Source: Cytobacillus oceanisediminis (GTDB lineage: Bacteria; Bacillota; Bacilli; Bacillales; Cytobacillaceae). Taken from it: DNA of 64,000 nucleotides. Every line of letters starts with the position of its first letter. Within the stretch, counting starts at the first letter, position 1. A model generated the notes under the pieces. That model had not been told where the DNA came from. It ran no database searches and worked only from the letters and a program-made list of their open reading frames with translations. Below are positions 1 through 9,384 of the stretch, in pieces. The stretch lies in assembly GCF_022811925.1 (NCBI RefSeq), contig NZ_CP065511.1, forward strand, positions 4,271,501-4,335,500, in the 5' to 3' direction. The translations under genes were made by a program, and so were the position numbers.

Positions 1-789
1 TCAAGAAGCTTTGTGCTCCAGACGCAGCTTATCTGCAACCATTGCAATAAATTCCGAGTTGGTTGGCTTTGCTTTTGTCATGCTGACTGTATATCCGAAA
101 AGAGAGGAAATGGAATCAATATTACCGCGGCTCCACGCAACTTCAATCGCATGGCGGATTGCACGCTCCACACGGCTTGCCGTAGTATTAAACTTCTTAG
201 CTATATCGGGGTACAGCACTTTTGTAATGGAACCGAGAAGTTCTATATCATTGTACACCATTGAAATTGCTTCACGGAGATATAAGTATCCTTTAATATG
301 GGCAGGAACGCCAATTTCATGGATGATGCTGGTGATGCTGGCATCCAGGTTCTTAGGCTTTGCTTCTGCCTGAGTACGGTAAGATGGAGCGGGCTTGCGG
401 AGAAATGAATTTGATTTTCCGCTGACCTGACGTATATGGCTTGCCAAATTGTCCATGTCAAATGGTTTAAGGATAAAGTAAGAAGCTCCCAAATCCACTG
501 CCTTTTTGGTGACATCTTCCTGTCCGAATGCAGTAAGCATGATGACATTAGGGAGTGAATTCAAATTTAAATCTCTCATTTTTTCGAGTACAGCAAGTCC
601 ATCCAAGTGAGGCATGATGATATCCAATACAAGAACGTCGGGCTGTGTCTGCTCTAATATTTCGAGGCAATCCTGTCCATTATGAGCAACACCGGCAACT
701 TCCATGTCTTCCTGGGAAGATATATATTCCTCTAAAAGCCCGACCAGTTCCCTATTATCATCCACAACACAAACTTTTATTTTCTTCAC
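1..789 (-). CDS. spo0A: Stage 0 sporulation response regulator Spo0A
   Basis: Master regulator of entry into sporulation; phosphorylated by the phosphorelay and binds 0A boxes. The 262-residue product is full length. The receiver domain (about 1-125) has acidic residues D10 and D11, phospho-acceptor D56 in LDIIMP, T86 and K108. The C-terminal half is the Spo0A-specific DNA-binding domain with its long helix-turn-helix (about 150-262), including the conserved segment around [12 protein letters not shown]. The stop codon is at the first bases of the window, so the gene is complete. It lies downstream of spoIVB on the same strand, as in B. subtilis, but a terminator and a 383-bp promoter region separate them. 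Confidence 0.98.
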   Translation of the reverse strand: MKKIKVCVVDDNRELVGLLEEYISSQEDMEVAGVAHNGQDCLEILEQTQPDVLVLDIIMPHLDGLAVLEKMRDLNLNSLPNVIMLTAFGQEDVTKKAVDLGASYFILKPFDMDNLASHIRQVSGKSNSFLRKPAPSYRTQAEAKPKNLDASITSIIHEIGVPAHIKGYLYLREAISMVYNDIELLGSITKVLYPDIAKKFNTTASRVERAIRHAIEVAWSRGNIDSISSLFGYTVSMTKAKPTNSEFIAMVADKLRLEHKAS

Positions 790-879
790 TTACTTTCCTC
801 CTCGGTCCAATTATGGTCTCTTTAATGAATGTTCATTTTCGAACACGCTCTTTTTGATATCTATTTTCTATTCTAAATG

Positions 880-1025
880 AGAAATTCGACAATGCAACAA
901 AAATCCCTCTACTTTTTTGAAATTTTCTTAAAAAACCAACTAAATCTCATTTATTCTTTTGTTTTCTTCTGTTTTCGACCGATTTCGTCACACTCTTTAC
1001 AATTCGTGTATTTTTGTCGAAAAAT
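880..1025 (-). promoter_or_regulatory. spo0A promoter region with 0A boxes and a candidate sigma-H promoter
   Basis: The 383-bp gap upstream of spo0A is AT-rich and holds several Spo0A-box matches (consensus TGNCGAA). They are TTGTCGAA at 885-892 on the minus strand, GGTCGAA at 974-980 (one mismatch), TGACGAA at 984-990, and TTGTCGAA at 1014-1021 on the plus strand. Minus-strand GAGGGATTT (901-909) and GTCGAATTT (882-890) resemble sigma-H -35 and -10 elements about 10 bases apart, with the -10 overlapping the first 0A box. B. subtilis spo0A is known to have sigma-A and sigma-H promoters with 0A boxes, so autoregulation is expected; the exact promoter assignment is inference. Confidence 0.65.
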
Positions 1026-1123
1026 CTTTGTTTTCATTCATTTTAGCATAATTATGGCTGTTTCCTCATAGGTTTTGTTTAGCCTATAATATGACCTGTT
1101 GATTTCCGCTGTACAAGAACAGC

Positions 1124-1154
1124 CAAAAAAAAGGACGGGTTTTACCCGCCTTTT
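1124..1154 (-). terminator. Rho-independent terminator after spoIVB
   Basis: On the minus strand, AAGGCGGGT pairs with ACCCGTCCTT around a short A-rich loop and is followed by a run of T. It sits 19 bases beyond the spoIVB stop and separates spoIVB from spo0A. Confidence 0.85.
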
Positions 1155-1172
1155 AATTGTTCCATTCAAGTA

Positions 1173-2462
1173 TTAGGATGCTTTTTCTTCAGCTTTTTCA
1201 TATATATCGATGCCTGCTTCATTTAGCATCCATTCAATATGGACACCATATCCTGAAGTAGGGTCGTTTACAAATACATGTGTCACTGCTCCAATAATCT
1301 TGCCATCCTGGATAATCGGGCTTCCGCTCATCCCCTGGACTATGCCGCCTGTTTTATCAAGCAGCTTCTGATCCGTCACTTTTATGACCATTCCTTTTGT
1401 TGCCGGAAACTTCTGCGGAATCGTACTGACAATTTCAATATCGAACAATTGTACTTCATCATTGTCGACCACAGTTAAAATTTGGGCAGCTCCCTCTTTT
1501 ACCTGATGGGATAAGGCTATAGGCATCGGTTTGTCAAAAATTCCGTTCTTCATATCCCGGTTTAATTCCCCGAATATTCCGAAAGGACTGTTCCTGACAA
1601 TATTCCCGATTATTTCTTTATCTGAGGAAAATCGTGCAAGTTTTTCACCGGGATTGCCATTGCTGCCTTTTTCGATTGAAGTAACAGTCGATCTGACAAT
1701 TTGTCCGTCTTCAACCACAATTGGCTTCTTTGTATCCATATCGGAAATAACATGGCCGAGTGCTCCATATTTTTTTGATTCCGGGTGATAGAAAGTCATC
1801 GTCCCAATGCCTGCTGCAGAGTCACGTATATATAATCCAAGCTTATAGGTTTCTTCCCCGTTTTCTTTTAAGGGAGTCAGCTCAGTTTTCACCTTTCCGC
1901 TTTCACGGCTTACGATGATTTGGAGCGGATTGCCGCTTTTGCCTGCTTCTTGAACAAAGGGAGCAACATCTGACATCTTTTCTATTTTCTTTCCATTGAT
2001 TTCTGTAATGATATCTCCAACTTTTATGCCGGCTGTTTCGCCTGGCGAAGCTTTTCCTTCAGCCGTATTAACCTGATGGTGTCCAACTACTAACACGCCT
2101 ACTGTATTCAGTTTAACCCCGATCGATTGGCCTCCTGGAATTACTTTAAAATCTTTTAAGACGTTAACATCAACTTTCTTGATCGGAAACCCTGCCAGCT
2201 CGAGAAGCATTTCATTTTTTCCATTTTCATTTGCATGAACCGATATCGAATGGTTATCTTCCTTAAGTGAAACACTTTTATTATCTATGGACAGTCCAGC
2301 CGACACTGCTTCTGCCTTTGCAATGTCCAGCTGCTGCCCTTCAAAAAGAGTAATATTTGCAGGTATTTGCAAATATTCCTGAACAGGCTTGGAAAAACCT
2401 AAAGCAATTAATGAAACAAGGAGAATTCCACCAATTATTTTGCGTAAAACATCATATGTCAA
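1173..2462 (-). CDS. spoIVB: SpoIVB, sporulation signalling serine peptidase (S55)
   Basis: Secreted from the forespore into the intermembrane space, it cleaves SpoIVFA and so triggers pro-sigma-K processing. It has an N-terminal membrane segment (about 10-25 of the chosen protein), a PDZ domain around [12 protein letters not shown], and the S55 catalytic domain. The catalytic His lies in GALGHVISD and the Ser in QGMSGSPI near the C terminus. The frame is open back to a GTG at 2495. However, the only good ribosome site (GCGAGGAG) best serves the TTG at 2462, giving 429 residues, close to the 426 of B. subtilis. Start choice is uncertain; identity is not. Confidence 0.95.
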   Translation of the reverse strand: MTYDVLRKIIGGILLVSLIALGFSKPVQEYLQIPANITLFEGQQLDIAKAEAVSAGLSIDNKSVSLKEDNHSISVHANENGKNEMLLELAGFPIKKVDVNVLKDFKVIPGGQSIGVKLNTVGVLVVGHHQVNTAEGKASPGETAGIKVGDIITEINGKKIEKMSDVAPFVQEAGKSGNPLQIIVSRESGKVKTELTPLKENGEETYKLGLYIRDSAAGIGTMTFYHPESKKYGALGHVISDMDTKKPIVVEDGQIVRSTVTSIEKGSNGNPGEKLARFSSDKEIIGNIVRNSPFGIFGELNRDMKNGIFDKPMPIALSHQVKEGAAQILTVVDNDEVQLFDIEIVSTIPQKFPATKGMVIKVTDQKLLDKTGGIVQGMSGSPIIQDGKIIGAVTHVFVNDPTSGYGVHIEWMLNEAGIDIYEKAEEKAS

Positions 2463-2514
2463 ATTTTTCACTCTCCTCGCTTCTAGTCCATCCACGTCAA
2501 ATGGCTACATCTTT

Positions 2515-2543
2515 AATTTTGCCTGCATCGAAGGCATTTATAA
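2515..2543 (-). promoter_or_regulatory. Candidate forespore (sigma-F/sigma-G) promoter of spoIVB
   Basis: Minus strand: TTATA (2539-2543), 15 bases, then GGCAAAATT (2515-2523), which fits the GGNNANANT -10 of sigma-F. The -35 is one base off GYWTA. It lies about 53 bases before the chosen spoIVB start, where forespore transcription is known in B. subtilis. Confidence 0.5.
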
Positions 2544-2555
2544 CAGCCATTCACA

Positions 2556-2590
2556 TAAAAAAAGCTATCCTGCTTTGGATAGCTTTTCAA
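2556..2590 (-). terminator. Terminator after recN
   Basis: Minus strand: AAAGCTATCC, loop, GGATAGCTTT followed by a T run. It closes the recN unit 49 bases beyond its stop. Confidence 0.88.
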
Positions 2591-2638
2591 GGTATTAGTT
2601 CTAATAGTGCAGCTGATGGGAACAGACCTTATAATTGA

Positions 2639-4327
2639 TCAAAATAACTTTAGCTGATTAGCCAGATGCAGCAGCTCTTTCGCATGCTCTTTTGTCAAAT
2701 CAGTAATTTCCACTCCGGAAATCATACGGCCGATTTCTTTGATTTTCTCATCCTCAGTCAGCGGTTTTACTGTTGTTTTTGTCCGCCCATCCTTTGTGTT
2801 TTTAGCAATGAATAAATGAGTATCTGCCATGGCCGCAACCTGCGGAAGATGAGAGATGCACAGCACCTGTGAATCCACGGAAACGTGATGAATCTTTTCC
2901 GCGATGGCTTGCGCAACCCTGCCGCTCACGCCTGTGTCTACCTCATCGAAAATTATACTTGTGACACCCTGATGTTTTGAAAATATGCTCTTTAAAGCAA
3001 GCATGATTCGGGACAATTCCCCGCCTGATGCAATTTTAGACAGCGGCTTGAGCGGTTCTCCCGGATTGGTGGAAAGGTAGAACTCCGCCCTGTCAATTCC
3101 GTTCTTTAGGAAGACTTCGGGATCAGAAAAGAATCTGACCTCAAAAACTGTCTTTTCCATATATAGTTCCTTAAGCTCTTTATGAATTAACTTGGTAAGC
3201 TTAAGAGCAGATTTTCTGCGCAGCTTGCTCAATTCTTCTCCTTCAACCAGAAGGTCTTTTTTCAGTGCAGCAACTTCCTTTTGCAGCTTATCAATATGAG
3301 TTTCTTTATTTTGCAGGGTTTCAATTTCTTCTTCTATTTTTGCAGCGTATTCCAGCACTTCTTCAACCGTTTTTCCATATTTTCTCTTTAGCCCATTAAT
3401 TTCATTCAATCTGCTTTCTATCTCATTAAGCCTTTGGGGATCATATTCCATAAAGTCCATTTCATTGCGGAGTGATCGGGCTGCATCTTCAAGCAAATAA
3501 AAACTGTTTGCCACATTTTCCGCTATTTCTTTATAGGCAGAGTCCAGTTCAGCGGCATCATTCATATAGCCCATAACCATTCCGATCCAATCAAGCCCTT
3601 TATGTTCTCCTTGAAGGGCATTATAGCCTGACTGTAGAGAATCAAAAATACGTTCATAATTGGAAAGCCTGCTCTTTTCTTCAATCAAATCTTCATCTTC
3701 GTTCAATTTCAGCTGAGCCGACTGAATTTCATCCAGCTGAAATTGAATTAGATCAAGCCGATGCGCCATTTGCTGTTCATTCTCACTTAAATTCTTAAGC
3801 TTTTTCAGAGTACTTTCATATAACCTATAGATATCGTGGTATTCAGTTAAGGCAGCGGATATTTTGGATCCTCCAAACTGATCGAGGAGAGGAAGATGAA
3901 AGGTTTCATCCATTAATTCCTGATGTTCATGCTGACCGTGTATATCAATAAGCGAACTTCCGATTTCTCTCAATACAGAAATAGTGACAAGTTTTCCGTT
4001 CACTCTGCAGACGCTTTTTCCTGTCTTTGATATATCCCTGCGGAGAACAATCATTCCATCTTCAATCTCTATCCCAAATTCAGCAGACCTTTTATAGCAA
4101 GGATGTTTAGGATCATCCAGGATAAAAAGCCCCTCAATTTCAGCCTTATCTTCACCATGGCGGACAAATTCTGCAGATCCCCTGCCTCCAGCCAGCAAGT
4201 GAATGGCATCGATAATGATGGACTTCCCTGCTCCGGTTTCACCAGTTAAAACAGTTAAGCCCTTTTCAAATGAGACAGAAAGGGCTTCGATTATGGCAAA
4301 ATTTCGTATGGATATTTCGTTTAACAA
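2639..4327 (-). CDS. recN: DNA repair protein RecN
   Basis: SMC-like ATPase acting early at DNA double-strand breaks. The 562 residues have the expected layout. The Walker A is GETGAGKS near residues 30-37, and a long coiled-coil middle (about 150-370) is rich in E, K and L. The signature is ASGGELSRIMLALK, followed by Walker B IIFDEVDTGVSG and the D-loop and switch region near ISHLPQVAAMAD. Length is typical of the family. It is transcribed in the same direction as argR, from which it is separated by a 187-bp gap filled with palindromic repeats. Confidence 0.97.
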   Translation of the reverse strand: MLNEISIRNFAIIEALSVSFEKGLTVLTGETGAGKSIIIDAIHLLAGGRGSAEFVRHGEDKAEIEGLFILDDPKHPCYKRSAEFGIEIEDGMIVLRRDISKTGKSVCRVNGKLVTISVLREIGSSLIDIHGQHEHQELMDETFHLPLLDQFGGSKISAALTEYHDIYRLYESTLKKLKNLSENEQQMAHRLDLIQFQLDEIQSAQLKLNEDEDLIEEKSRLSNYERIFDSLQSGYNALQGEHKGLDWIGMVMGYMNDAAELDSAYKEIAENVANSFYLLEDAARSLRNEMDFMEYDPQRLNEIESRLNEINGLKRKYGKTVEEVLEYAAKIEEEIETLQNKETHIDKLQKEVAALKKDLLVEGEELSKLRRKSALKLTKLIHKELKELYMEKTVFEVRFFSDPEVFLKNGIDRAEFYLSTNPGEPLKPLSKIASGGELSRIMLALKSIFSKHQGVTSIIFDEVDTGVSGRVAQAIAEKIHHVSVDSQVLCISHLPQVAAMADTHLFIAKNTKDGRTKTTVKPLTEDEKIKEIGRMISGVEITDLTKEHAKELLHLANQLKLF

Positions 4328-4340
4328 TCATATCACCTCA

Positions 4341-4516
4341 TAAGAAAAGCGCAAGCGCCTTGCCCACCCCCGACACCTCGAGGGGGTAGGCGCTGGAGCT
4401 AGACAGTTATCTAACTTCAGAATTTATACTTTCTTATCTTTTAAGAAAAGCCCAGAACGCCCGGATATCGGCTTAAGACCTTGAAGCAATGGCGCTCGCA
4501 GCTAGAAAAGTTATCT
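4341..4516. repeat. Two diverged copies of a palindromic intergenic repeat
   Basis: Copy A (4341-4414) and copy B (4442-4516) both start TAAGAAAAGC and end GTTATCTA, with a GCTAGA block just before the end. Copy A can fold into a large hairpin: AGCGCC with GGCGCT outside and CCCCC with GGGGG inside. Copy B has drifted more and its last bases overlap the argR stop codon. From memory, elements of this look (GTCTAGCTCCAGCGCC ends) are scattered widely in some Bacillus-related genomes; that is recall, not a search. Confidence 0.6.
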
Positions 4517-4964
4517 ACAGCATTTCAAGAAACCGATTTGAAATTGCTTCTGTATCTTCTGGGGTTTTACATATGATCAGGCATGTGTCATCCCCGCAGA
4601 TTGTTCCCAGAATCTCTTCCCAGTCAAGGTTATCAATAAGTGCGCCAATAGCCATGGCATTGCCGGGAAGAGTCTTCATAACAAGGAGATGTCCTGCAGT
4701 ATCCACTCTAACAAAGGCATCCATTAAATTTCTTTTAAGCTTTTGCAGCGGATTGAAACGCTGATCCGCCGGAAGACTGTATTTGTACCTGCCGTCCATT
4801 AATGGAACTTTTACCAGGTGAAGCTCTTTAATATCTCTTGAGACAGTCGCCTGGGTTACATTAAACCCGGCGTTTTTCAATTCATCCACCAGGTCATCCT
4901 GTGTTTCAATATCGTTATTTGTAATAATTTCCCGAATTTTTATATGTCTTTGCCCTTTATTCAT
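4515..4964 (-). CDS. argR: Arginine repressor ArgR/AhrC
   Basis: Arginine-responsive regulator that represses arginine biosynthesis and activates catabolism. The 149-residue protein has the N-terminal winged helix (about 1-70, with [17 protein letters not shown] as the recognition region). The C-terminal hexamerisation and arginine-binding domain contains the conserved [13 protein letters not shown]. Length matches the family. It sits between the TlyA-type gene and recN, as in B. subtilis (ahrC). Confidence 0.97.
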   Translation of the reverse strand: MNKGQRHIKIREIITNNDIETQDDLVDELKNAGFNVTQATVSRDIKELHLVKVPLMDGRYKYSLPADQRFNPLQKLKRNLMDAFVRVDTAGHLLVMKTLPGNAMAIGALIDNLDWEEILGTICGDDTCLIICKTPEDTEAISNRFLEML

Positions 4965-5116
4965 TTCTTCACCTCTATAATCAGCCGCTTGACAGCAGAC
5001 AGAAAAAAATTAATTTAAAGTGTTTTGTACTCTAATGTTAGCTGATTTTCTCAATAAAGTACAATTTTTCCCGTATATTATTTATTATAATTCGTTGAAA
5101 GTCGACAAATTCCTTT

Positions 5117-5148
5117 TAAAAAAAGGAACAGGCAGTAAGCCTATTCCT
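5117..5148 (-). terminator. Terminator overlapping the end of the TlyA-type gene
   Basis: Minus strand: GGAATAGGC, TTACT loop, GCCTGTTCC, then seven T. The upstream arm lies inside the last codons of the methyltransferase gene. Confidence 0.85.
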
Positions 5149-5986
5149 CTTCTTTAACCTGCTTCGTTTTCAGTTCGGCATGGGCTTCTTTTACAATCTC
5201 ATCTGTCCGGGCTTTAAGAAGGTTTTCTCCTTCTTCTTTGCTGCCTGACCAATACAGATGGAGGAGAAATTCTATGTTGCCGTCTCCGCCTGTAATGGGT
5301 GAAAAGGAAACGTCCTTGACGTCATAGCCGAGGCCCAGTGCAAATTCGATAATTTTATCAATCACGGCTTCATGTATTTTAGGATCTCTGACAATCCCCT
5401 TTTTCCCAACCTGTTCCCGTCCAGCTTCAAACTGCGGTTTCACTAGGGCAACTGTGTCACTGCCAGGAACCAGCAGCGTTTTTAATACAGGCAATATAAG
5501 CTTTAGAGAGATGAACGAAACATCAATGGACGCAAAGTCAGGCATACCGGCTGAAAGGTCGGCTGGGGTTACATACCTGAAATTGGTCCTTTCCATTACA
5601 ACTACCCGTTCATCCTGCCTTAATTTCCAGGCAAGCTGATTATATCCGACATCTAAAGCATAAGACATTTTGGCGCCATTCTGCAGGGCACAATCTGTGA
5701 AGCCCCCGGTTGAGGATCCGATGTCAAGGAGGATCTTGCCTTCGATTTCTAAATCAAAAACTTTTAGAGCTTTCTCAAGCTTTAATCCTCCGCGGCTGAC
5801 ATAAGGCATGACCTTCCCCTTTAAAGTCAGCGGAATGTCTGCACTAACCTTCTCGCCCGGCTTATCCAGCCTGCTTTCATTGCTGAACACCAGGCCGGCC
5901 ATAACGGCTCTTTTCGCTTTTTCTCTTGTCTCAGCAAGACCTCTTTCAACTAATAAAACGTCTAATCGTTCTTTCTTTGTTTTCAT
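5141..5986 (-). CDS. yqxC: TlyA-family rRNA methyltransferase / hemolysin-like protein
   Basis: Predicted SAM-dependent ribose methyltransferase (TlyA family). Characterised members methylate 16S/23S rRNA; the B. subtilis substrate is not certain to me. It has an N-terminal S4 RNA-binding domain (about 6-65, LDVLLVERGLAETREKAKR). An FtsJ-like Rossmann domain follows, with the SAM motif LLDIGSSTGGFTDCAL and the KPQFEAG segment. Length 281 is normal. It begins three bases after the dxs stop, so the two genes are co-transcribed. Confidence 0.93.
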   Translation of the reverse strand: MKTKKERLDVLLVERGLAETREKAKRAVMAGLVFSNESRLDKPGEKVSADIPLTLKGKVMPYVSRGGLKLEKALKVFDLEIEGKILLDIGSSTGGFTDCALQNGAKMSYALDVGYNQLAWKLRQDERVVVMERTNFRYVTPADLSAGMPDFASIDVSFISLKLILPVLKTLLVPGSDTVALVKPQFEAGREQVGKKGIVRDPKIHEAVIDKIIEFALGLGYDVKDVSFSPITGGDGNIEFLLHLYWSGSKEEGENLLKARTDEIVKEAHAELKTKQVKEEE

Positions 5987-5989
5987 TCT

Positions 5990-7882
5990 TTAAGCCCTTT
6001 TTTGTTTTTTTCTTGCCAGTTTTCCCATTTTCTCAACAGCATCTTCTGCAGTCATCCCGATTTCTTCCAATAGTTCATTTACACTGCCATGCTCAATAAA
6101 TTTATCAGGTATCCCCATACGGTCGATTTCGGCATGATGGAAGCCATATTCGTGTGCATATTCAAGAATTGCACTTCCAAAGCCACCCTGCAGCACAGCT
6201 TCTTCTATAGTGAGAATAGGCATATTGGCTGCGAACAATTCATGCAGCATCTTTTCATCAAGCGGCTTAATAAACCTTGCATTAATGACTTTAATGTTGT
6301 GTCCCTCTTTCTCCAGGAGTTGAGCTGCCTTCAAAGCCATTGGAATGGTTGTCCCAAAGGTTAAAATCGCTCCGTCATTGCCATCGCGCAGAACTTCCCA
6401 TGTTCCAATTGGAATTGGCTTAAGTTCTGTATCCATAGGCACTCCTATGCCATTTCCGCGCGGGAAACGCATAGCAATAGGGCCATCATTATATTCTATA
6501 GCTGTTTTTACCATATGCTGGCCTTCATTTTCATCTTTTGGCATCATCAATACCATATTCGGCAAATGCCTTAAAAACGCAATATCGAATACACCCTGAT
6601 GGGTTTCACCATCTGCACCCACAAGTCCTGCCCGGTCTATTCCGATAAATACATTCAAGTTCTGGCGTGCAATATCGTGTACGACCTGGTCATAAGCACG
6701 CTGCAGGAAAGTAGAATAAATCGCAAGAAACGGCTTCATGTTTTGGGTTGCCAGCCCGGCAGCTACCGTTGCTGCGTGCTGTTCAGCAATACCAACATCG
6801 TACATCCTATCCGGAAATTCACTTGCAAAGCCTTCAAGCTTCGAGCCAACAGGCATTGCAGGAGTAATTGCAACGATTCTTTCATCTTCTCTCGCAAGCT
6901 CCCTGACGGTTTCGGAGACAAGCTTGCTCCATGCAGGCGGTGTACTTGCAGGTTTCACAAAGTCGCCTGTCTCCATTTTATAAGGGCCTGTACCATGCCA
7001 TGTGCCAATCTTGTCGCTTTCGGCAGGGTGATAGCCTTTGCCTTTTTTCGTTATAACATGGAGAAGCACTGGGCCTTCTGTTTTCTTTGCATAAGCAAGG
7101 TTCTCGAATAAGGCTTCATAGTTATGCCCATCGACAGGTCCCAAATAGGTAAAACCTAATTCTTCGAAGAACATGCCTGACACAAACAGATACTTTAGGC
7201 TATCTTTCAGTCTTTCAGCAGTTGAGGCCAATTTACCGCCGACTGCCGGAACCTTTTTTAATAAATATTCAAGTTCATCTTTTACCCAATTATACTTGCC
7301 TGCGGTCCTTAACCTTCCAAGTACATTGTGAAGAGCACCTACATTAGGGGCAATTGACATTTCATTATCATTTAATATGACGATCATATCCTTTTTTTCA
7401 TGACCGATATGGTTTAAGGCTTCTAAAGCCATCCCGCCTGTTAAGGCACCATCCCCAATTACGGGAATGACATAATTATTCTCTTTTTTCAAGTCTCTGG
7501 CAATAGCCATTCCCATCGCAGCTGATAAAGAAGTGGAGCTGTGCCCCGTTTCCCATACATCGTGCTCGCTTTCAATCATTTTTGGAAAACCGCAAAGACC
7601 TTTATATTGTCTTAAAGTATCGAATTGACACGCACGGCCCGTAAGAATTTTATGGACGTACGACTGATGTCCGACATCCCAGATAATTTTATCCTTCGGA
7701 CTGTCAAAACATTTATGCAATGCAACAGTCAGCTCAACAACTCCAAGATTAGGGCCAATATGCCCGCCTGTGCCTGAAAGCTTTTCTATTAGGAAAGTGC
7801 GGATATCCTGACTCAAACTTTCCAATTCTTTATTCGAGAGCCCTTTTAAGAAGGAAGGGTCTTTAATTGATAACAGATCCAT
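5990..7882 (-). CDS. dxs: 1-deoxy-D-xylulose-5-phosphate synthase
   Basis: Thiamine-diphosphate enzyme that condenses pyruvate and glyceraldehyde-3-phosphate, the first step of the MEP isoprenoid pathway. Transketolase-like organisation: the TPP-binding [15 protein letters not shown] segment (residues about 145-165), the central pyrimidine-binding domain with DVGIAEQHA, and the C-terminal transketolase domain. The MDLLSIKDP start at 7882 fits family length (630 residues) better than the upstream GTG at 7894. It is upstream of yqxC and downstream of ispA; the latter makes the prenyl diphosphates from its products. Confidence 0.97.
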   Translation of the reverse strand: MDLLSIKDPSFLKGLSNKELESLSQDIRTFLIEKLSGTGGHIGPNLGVVELTVALHKCFDSPKDKIIWDVGHQSYVHKILTGRACQFDTLRQYKGLCGFPKMIESEHDVWETGHSSTSLSAAMGMAIARDLKKENNYVIPVIGDGALTGGMALEALNHIGHEKKDMIVILNDNEMSIAPNVGALHNVLGRLRTAGKYNWVKDELEYLLKKVPAVGGKLASTAERLKDSLKYLFVSGMFFEELGFTYLGPVDGHNYEALFENLAYAKKTEGPVLLHVITKKGKGYHPAESDKIGTWHGTGPYKMETGDFVKPASTPPAWSKLVSETVRELAREDERIVAITPAMPVGSKLEGFASEFPDRMYDVGIAEQHAATVAAGLATQNMKPFLAIYSTFLQRAYDQVVHDIARQNLNVFIGIDRAGLVGADGETHQGVFDIAFLRHLPNMVLMMPKDENEGQHMVKTAIEYNDGPIAMRFPRGNGIGVPMDTELKPIPIGTWEVLRDGNDGAILTFGTTIPMALKAAQLLEKEGHNIKVINARFIKPLDEKMLHELFAANMPILTIEEAVLQGGFGSAILEYAHEYGFHHAEIDRMGIPDKFIEHGSVNELLEEIGMTAEDAVEKMGKLARKKQKRA

Positions 7883-8252
7883 ACTGCGGACCACTCACTT
7901 TCGTTTCTTATTCGTCCGTTTTCTTTTTACGTAATGTTAGGCAGTGTTGGTATAAGCCTCAACAAACCAAAGCCTAATTATTACAGCGTCTAGCCTGTCT
8001 AAAAGATAGTATCTTAAGATTACCTTATTACAGGAGATTTTCCAAATGCTTTTCATATTAAACAGCTTCAGAATATGCTTTCTCGATGTGTCTCTGCCGC
8101 TGGCCAATGCATGCACAGGAAAAAATGTGCAAGCTCCTCTGGCAGCAATTCCTATGATACCAAAATATACACATTGAAGACCATCATTTTATTAAACAGC
8201 AAATGCCGCTGATACAAAAGTACAGCGGCAAGACCAGCGGTTATACATATAA
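7883..8252. other. Intergenic region between ispA and dxs
   Basis: About 370 bp with no convincing gene. It has an 8-bp hairpin at 8204-8230 (TGCCGCTG with CAGCGGCA) shortly after the ispA stop that may end ispA transcription, though its T tract is poor. Both strands hold short open frames of about 40-77 codons without family resemblance. A dxs promoter is expected here but no clear -35/-10 pair stands out. Confidence 0.4.
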
Positions 8253-9143
8253 TTAGTGGTCCCTGTTTGCAATTAGATCTGTTATTTCTTCCAGCAGCTC
8301 TGTTTGAAGGCCTGTTTCCCTCAGCTTTTCTTTTGCAGATCTGATATGGTTTTCAAGCGCCTCTTTCGCCCCATTTATTGTAAGAAGAGATGGATAGGTG
8401 CTTTTATTTTTTGATTCATCACTGCCAACAGGCTTCCCAATTATCTCCTCTGTCCCTTCAAGGTCGAGGATATCATCCCTGATTTGAAAAGCCAGTCCCA
8501 GGTGATAGGCAAAAGCAGATAGAGCCCGAAGTGTTTCCTGACTGGCATTTGCCAAAATTGCTCCTGATACAACACTGCATTCCAGCAATTTGCCGGTTTT
8601 ATGCACGTGGATGTACTCAAGATCCTCTAATCCCAGCTGCTTGCCTTCTCCTTTAATGTCTGCTGCCTGGCCGCCAACCATCCCCTCAGCACCGGAAGCT
8701 TTCGACAGCTCTTTAATTAAAGACAGCTTTGTTTCGGCTGAAGCAAATTCGTCAGGTGTTTCCGTAATTGTTTGGAAGCTGTAAGTAAGCAAGGCATCGC
8801 CTGCCAGAATGGCGAATGCTTCTCCAAATACTTTATGGTTGGTCGGTTTGCCTCTTCTTAAATCGTCATTATCCATGCTTGGCAAGTCATCGTGAATGAG
8901 CGAATATGTATGGACCATCTCAATCGCCGCCGCAGTCCACAACCCTTTCGACGTATCCTCGCCAAAAGCAGCCAATGAAGCAAATAACAGCATTGGCCTG
9001 ATCCGCTTTCCCCCGGCTTCAAGTGAATACAGCATCGATTCCTTGATCTCAGGAGGAGCTTTCAATTTATTTACGTAATCCTTTAAATGGATTTCCAGTT
9101 TCTGTTTATGCAGTTCAGAGAAAGAACTTAAGGATTGCTGCAA
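8253..9143 (-). CDS. ispA: Geranyl/farnesyl diphosphate synthase IspA
   Basis: Prenyl chain elongation from IPP and DMAPP to farnesyl diphosphate. The trans-prenyltransferase fold shows both aspartate-rich motifs, DDLPSMDNDDLRRG (about 84-97) and DDILD (about 224-228), plus the GKRIRP substrate-binding segment near residue 45. It starts with TTG at 9143, seven bases after GGAGG. It follows xseB by two bases, so xseA-xseB-ispA are one unit as in B. subtilis. Confidence 0.96.
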   Translation of the reverse strand: MQQSLSSFSELHKQKLEIHLKDYVNKLKAPPEIKESMLYSLEAGGKRIRPMLLFASLAAFGEDTSKGLWTAAAIEMVHTYSLIHDDLPSMDNDDLRRGKPTNHKVFGEAFAILAGDALLTYSFQTITETPDEFASAETKLSLIKELSKASGAEGMVGGQAADIKGEGKQLGLEDLEYIHVHKTGKLLECSVVSGAILANASQETLRALSAFAYHLGLAFQIRDDILDLEGTEEIIGKPVGSDESKNKSTYPSLLTINGAKEALENHIRSAKEKLRETGLQTELLEEITDLIANRDH

Positions 9144-9145
9144 GA

Positions 9146-9379
9146 TTATTCCTCCTCCGGAATGGCGAAGTTCGCTTTACGGCCATCCTCCGTCAGTATT
9201 TCCGTAAGCTGTGATTCCACGTTTTTAAGCTTATCATGACATAATTTTGATAGCTCCATGCCTTTTTTATAAATATTTATAGCCTCTTCAAGGGGAACAT
9301 CTCCCTCTTCAAGCTTTTCTACAATAACTTCAAGTTCTTCCATCGCTTGTTCAAATGAAAGTTGTTTTTCATTCGCCAT
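9146..9379 (-). CDS. xseB: Exodeoxyribonuclease VII small subunit
   Basis: Small subunit of exonuclease VII, which degrades single-stranded DNA. The 77-residue helical protein has the family signature [20 protein letters not shown] and an acidic C terminus. The ATG at 9379 has GGAG eight bases upstream; an in-frame GTG three codons earlier is less well placed. It sits immediately after xseA, whose stop codon lies just before this ribosome site. Confidence 0.95.
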   Translation of the reverse strand: MANEKQLSFEQAMEELEVIVEKLEEGDVPLEEAINIYKKGMELSKLCHDKLKNVESQLTEILTEDGRKANFAIPEEE

Positions 9380-9384
9380 GCCAT

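Noticed and set aside
4965..5116. ARG box for argR autoregulation
   Set aside because: ACGAATTATAATAAATAAT is only loosely like an ARG box, no better than expected in AT-rich DNA.
6599..7111. Long open frame (170 codons) on the plus strand inside dxs
   Set aside because: Antisense shadow of dxs; no ribosome site, cysteine-rich and unlike a protein family.
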